Source of the DNA: Anser cygnoides
Lineage: Eukaryota > Chordata > Aves > Anseriformes > Anatidae
Direction: 5' to 3'
DNA length: 64,000 nucleotides
Assembly (NCBI RefSeq): GCF_040182565.1
Contig: NC_089882.1
Span: 5,717,183-5,781,182, forward strand
Below the pieces are notes generated by a model, which was given only the letters and a program-made list of their open reading frames with translations, was not told the origin of the DNA and did not search any database. Of this stretch, positions 63,401-64,000 are shown piece after piece. The first letter of the stretch is position 1, and every line of letters begins with the position of its first letter. A program made the position numbers and the translations under genes.

Positions 63401-64000
63401 CTAACATGTAAAAAGGAACTAATGTGAAGTAACTATCTGAAAACTGCTTCAAAACCACTTAAGTCAGAGTTTTTATTTTCCACTCATTTCAGCAAGCTTT
63501 TAATCAGGGCAATAAAGGAGACAAAAATAGACTGATGGAAATTAGAGAGGTGTAATCAAAATGTATGCATTAATTTGGAAATGGGACATAAGATGGACGT
63601 TTTACCTTAAACAATGATTAATCTTGATACTTTTGAAGATACTTATTTAGAAATACAATCAGACTTTAATTGGCAGAGAATGTAATAATCTAATAGGCTT
63701 TGCAGACTTCTGTAGTATGCTAACTGTAAAATACATCACCTATAAATTAAGGTTCAAGAGGTTACATGGGCTCAGAATATTAAATAATATCATCTTTCTC
63801 CAAATTGATCTAACTATTATAGCAAAATTTATTGCCAATCTGGCTACAACATCTGCACAACTAAAGGACTTGTTAAAGAAAAATGAAACTTGTCTTTCTG
63901 CCAAAGTCTGGAGAGGCTTAAACAGAAATTAATATCTGTAAGAAATCCTGGAACATTTTTTAAAAAATATCTGGCTGGCAATGCCTGCTGCTTTTCAGAG
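60496..64000. other. No gene recognised; one more GC patch
   Basis: A compact CpG-bearing patch at about 63060-63200 holds roughly nine CpG. Plus frames of 112, 124 and 115 codons (61542-61880, 62490-62864, 62864-63211) have no recognisable domain. An A12 run after six G lies near 63383-63400. The rest is AT-rich and featureless by eye. Confidence 0.55.

Noticed and set aside
1..64000. tRNA, rRNA, U6, 7SL, 7SK, CRISPR arrays or bacterial-type systems
   Set aside because: No diagnostic boxes, regular spaced repeats or gene clusters of these kinds were seen on either strand by eye.

Overview
This window looks like ordinary non-coding DNA from a bird nuclear genome. Three things point that way. 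A short stub at 53879-53925 reads as the reverse-complemented 3' end of an avian CR1 retrotransposon. A much older CR1-family (L3-like, sauropsid-type) LINE lies at about 11095-12842 on the + strand. The rest is AT-rich and very poor in interspersed repeats, with no SINEs, few microsatellites and scattered short CpG-bearing patches, as is usual for bird intergenic or intronic sequence. The species cannot be told from the sequence alone. No functional protein-coding gene, rRNA, tRNA, snRNA, CRISPR array or bacterial-type operon could be supported. The longest ATG-started frame is 161 codons. By a rough chance estimate (about one stop per 18 codons, both strands of 64 kb) roughly one frame that long is expected at random.

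Layout. 1-11 kb: AT-rich non-coding DNA with a degenerate ATATGCCAA-type array and perfect hairpin (3424-3542), a 21-nt poly-G run (6257-6277) and a perfect 20-bp tandem duplication (9061-9100). 11.1-12.8 kb: the decayed LINE, whose reverse-transcriptase reading frame can be followed in one frame through three stop codons, and which is interrupted by about 330 bp of unrelated sequence with LTR-like signals. 13.6-14.6 kb, minus strand: a stretch that reads in protein-like blocks with stops and frameshifts, a candidate degenerate coding sequence of unknown identity. 15-38 kb: low-complexity tracts, small tandem duplications, several GC/CpG patches (26.3, 33.1 and 36.6 kb) and a possible second, very small reverse-transcriptase relic (37.4 kb). 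38-54 kb: non-coding, with AT-rich microsatellites, a GC-rich hairpin patch at 50 kb and the CR1 stub at 53.9 kb. 54-64 kb: AT-rich, then the largest CpG-bearing patch (59900-60495) and a smaller one near 63.1 kb.

No genes work together here. The window is best read as a gene desert or part of a large intron, with decayed mobile elements and perhaps regulatory or lncRNA sequence. I found no convincing new biological system. The best leads are the nested insertion in the LINE, the unidentified coding-like relic at 13.6-14.6 kb, the CpG patch at 60 kb and the poly-G run. All calls come from reading by eye. Family assignments rest on remembered motifs, not on an alignment.
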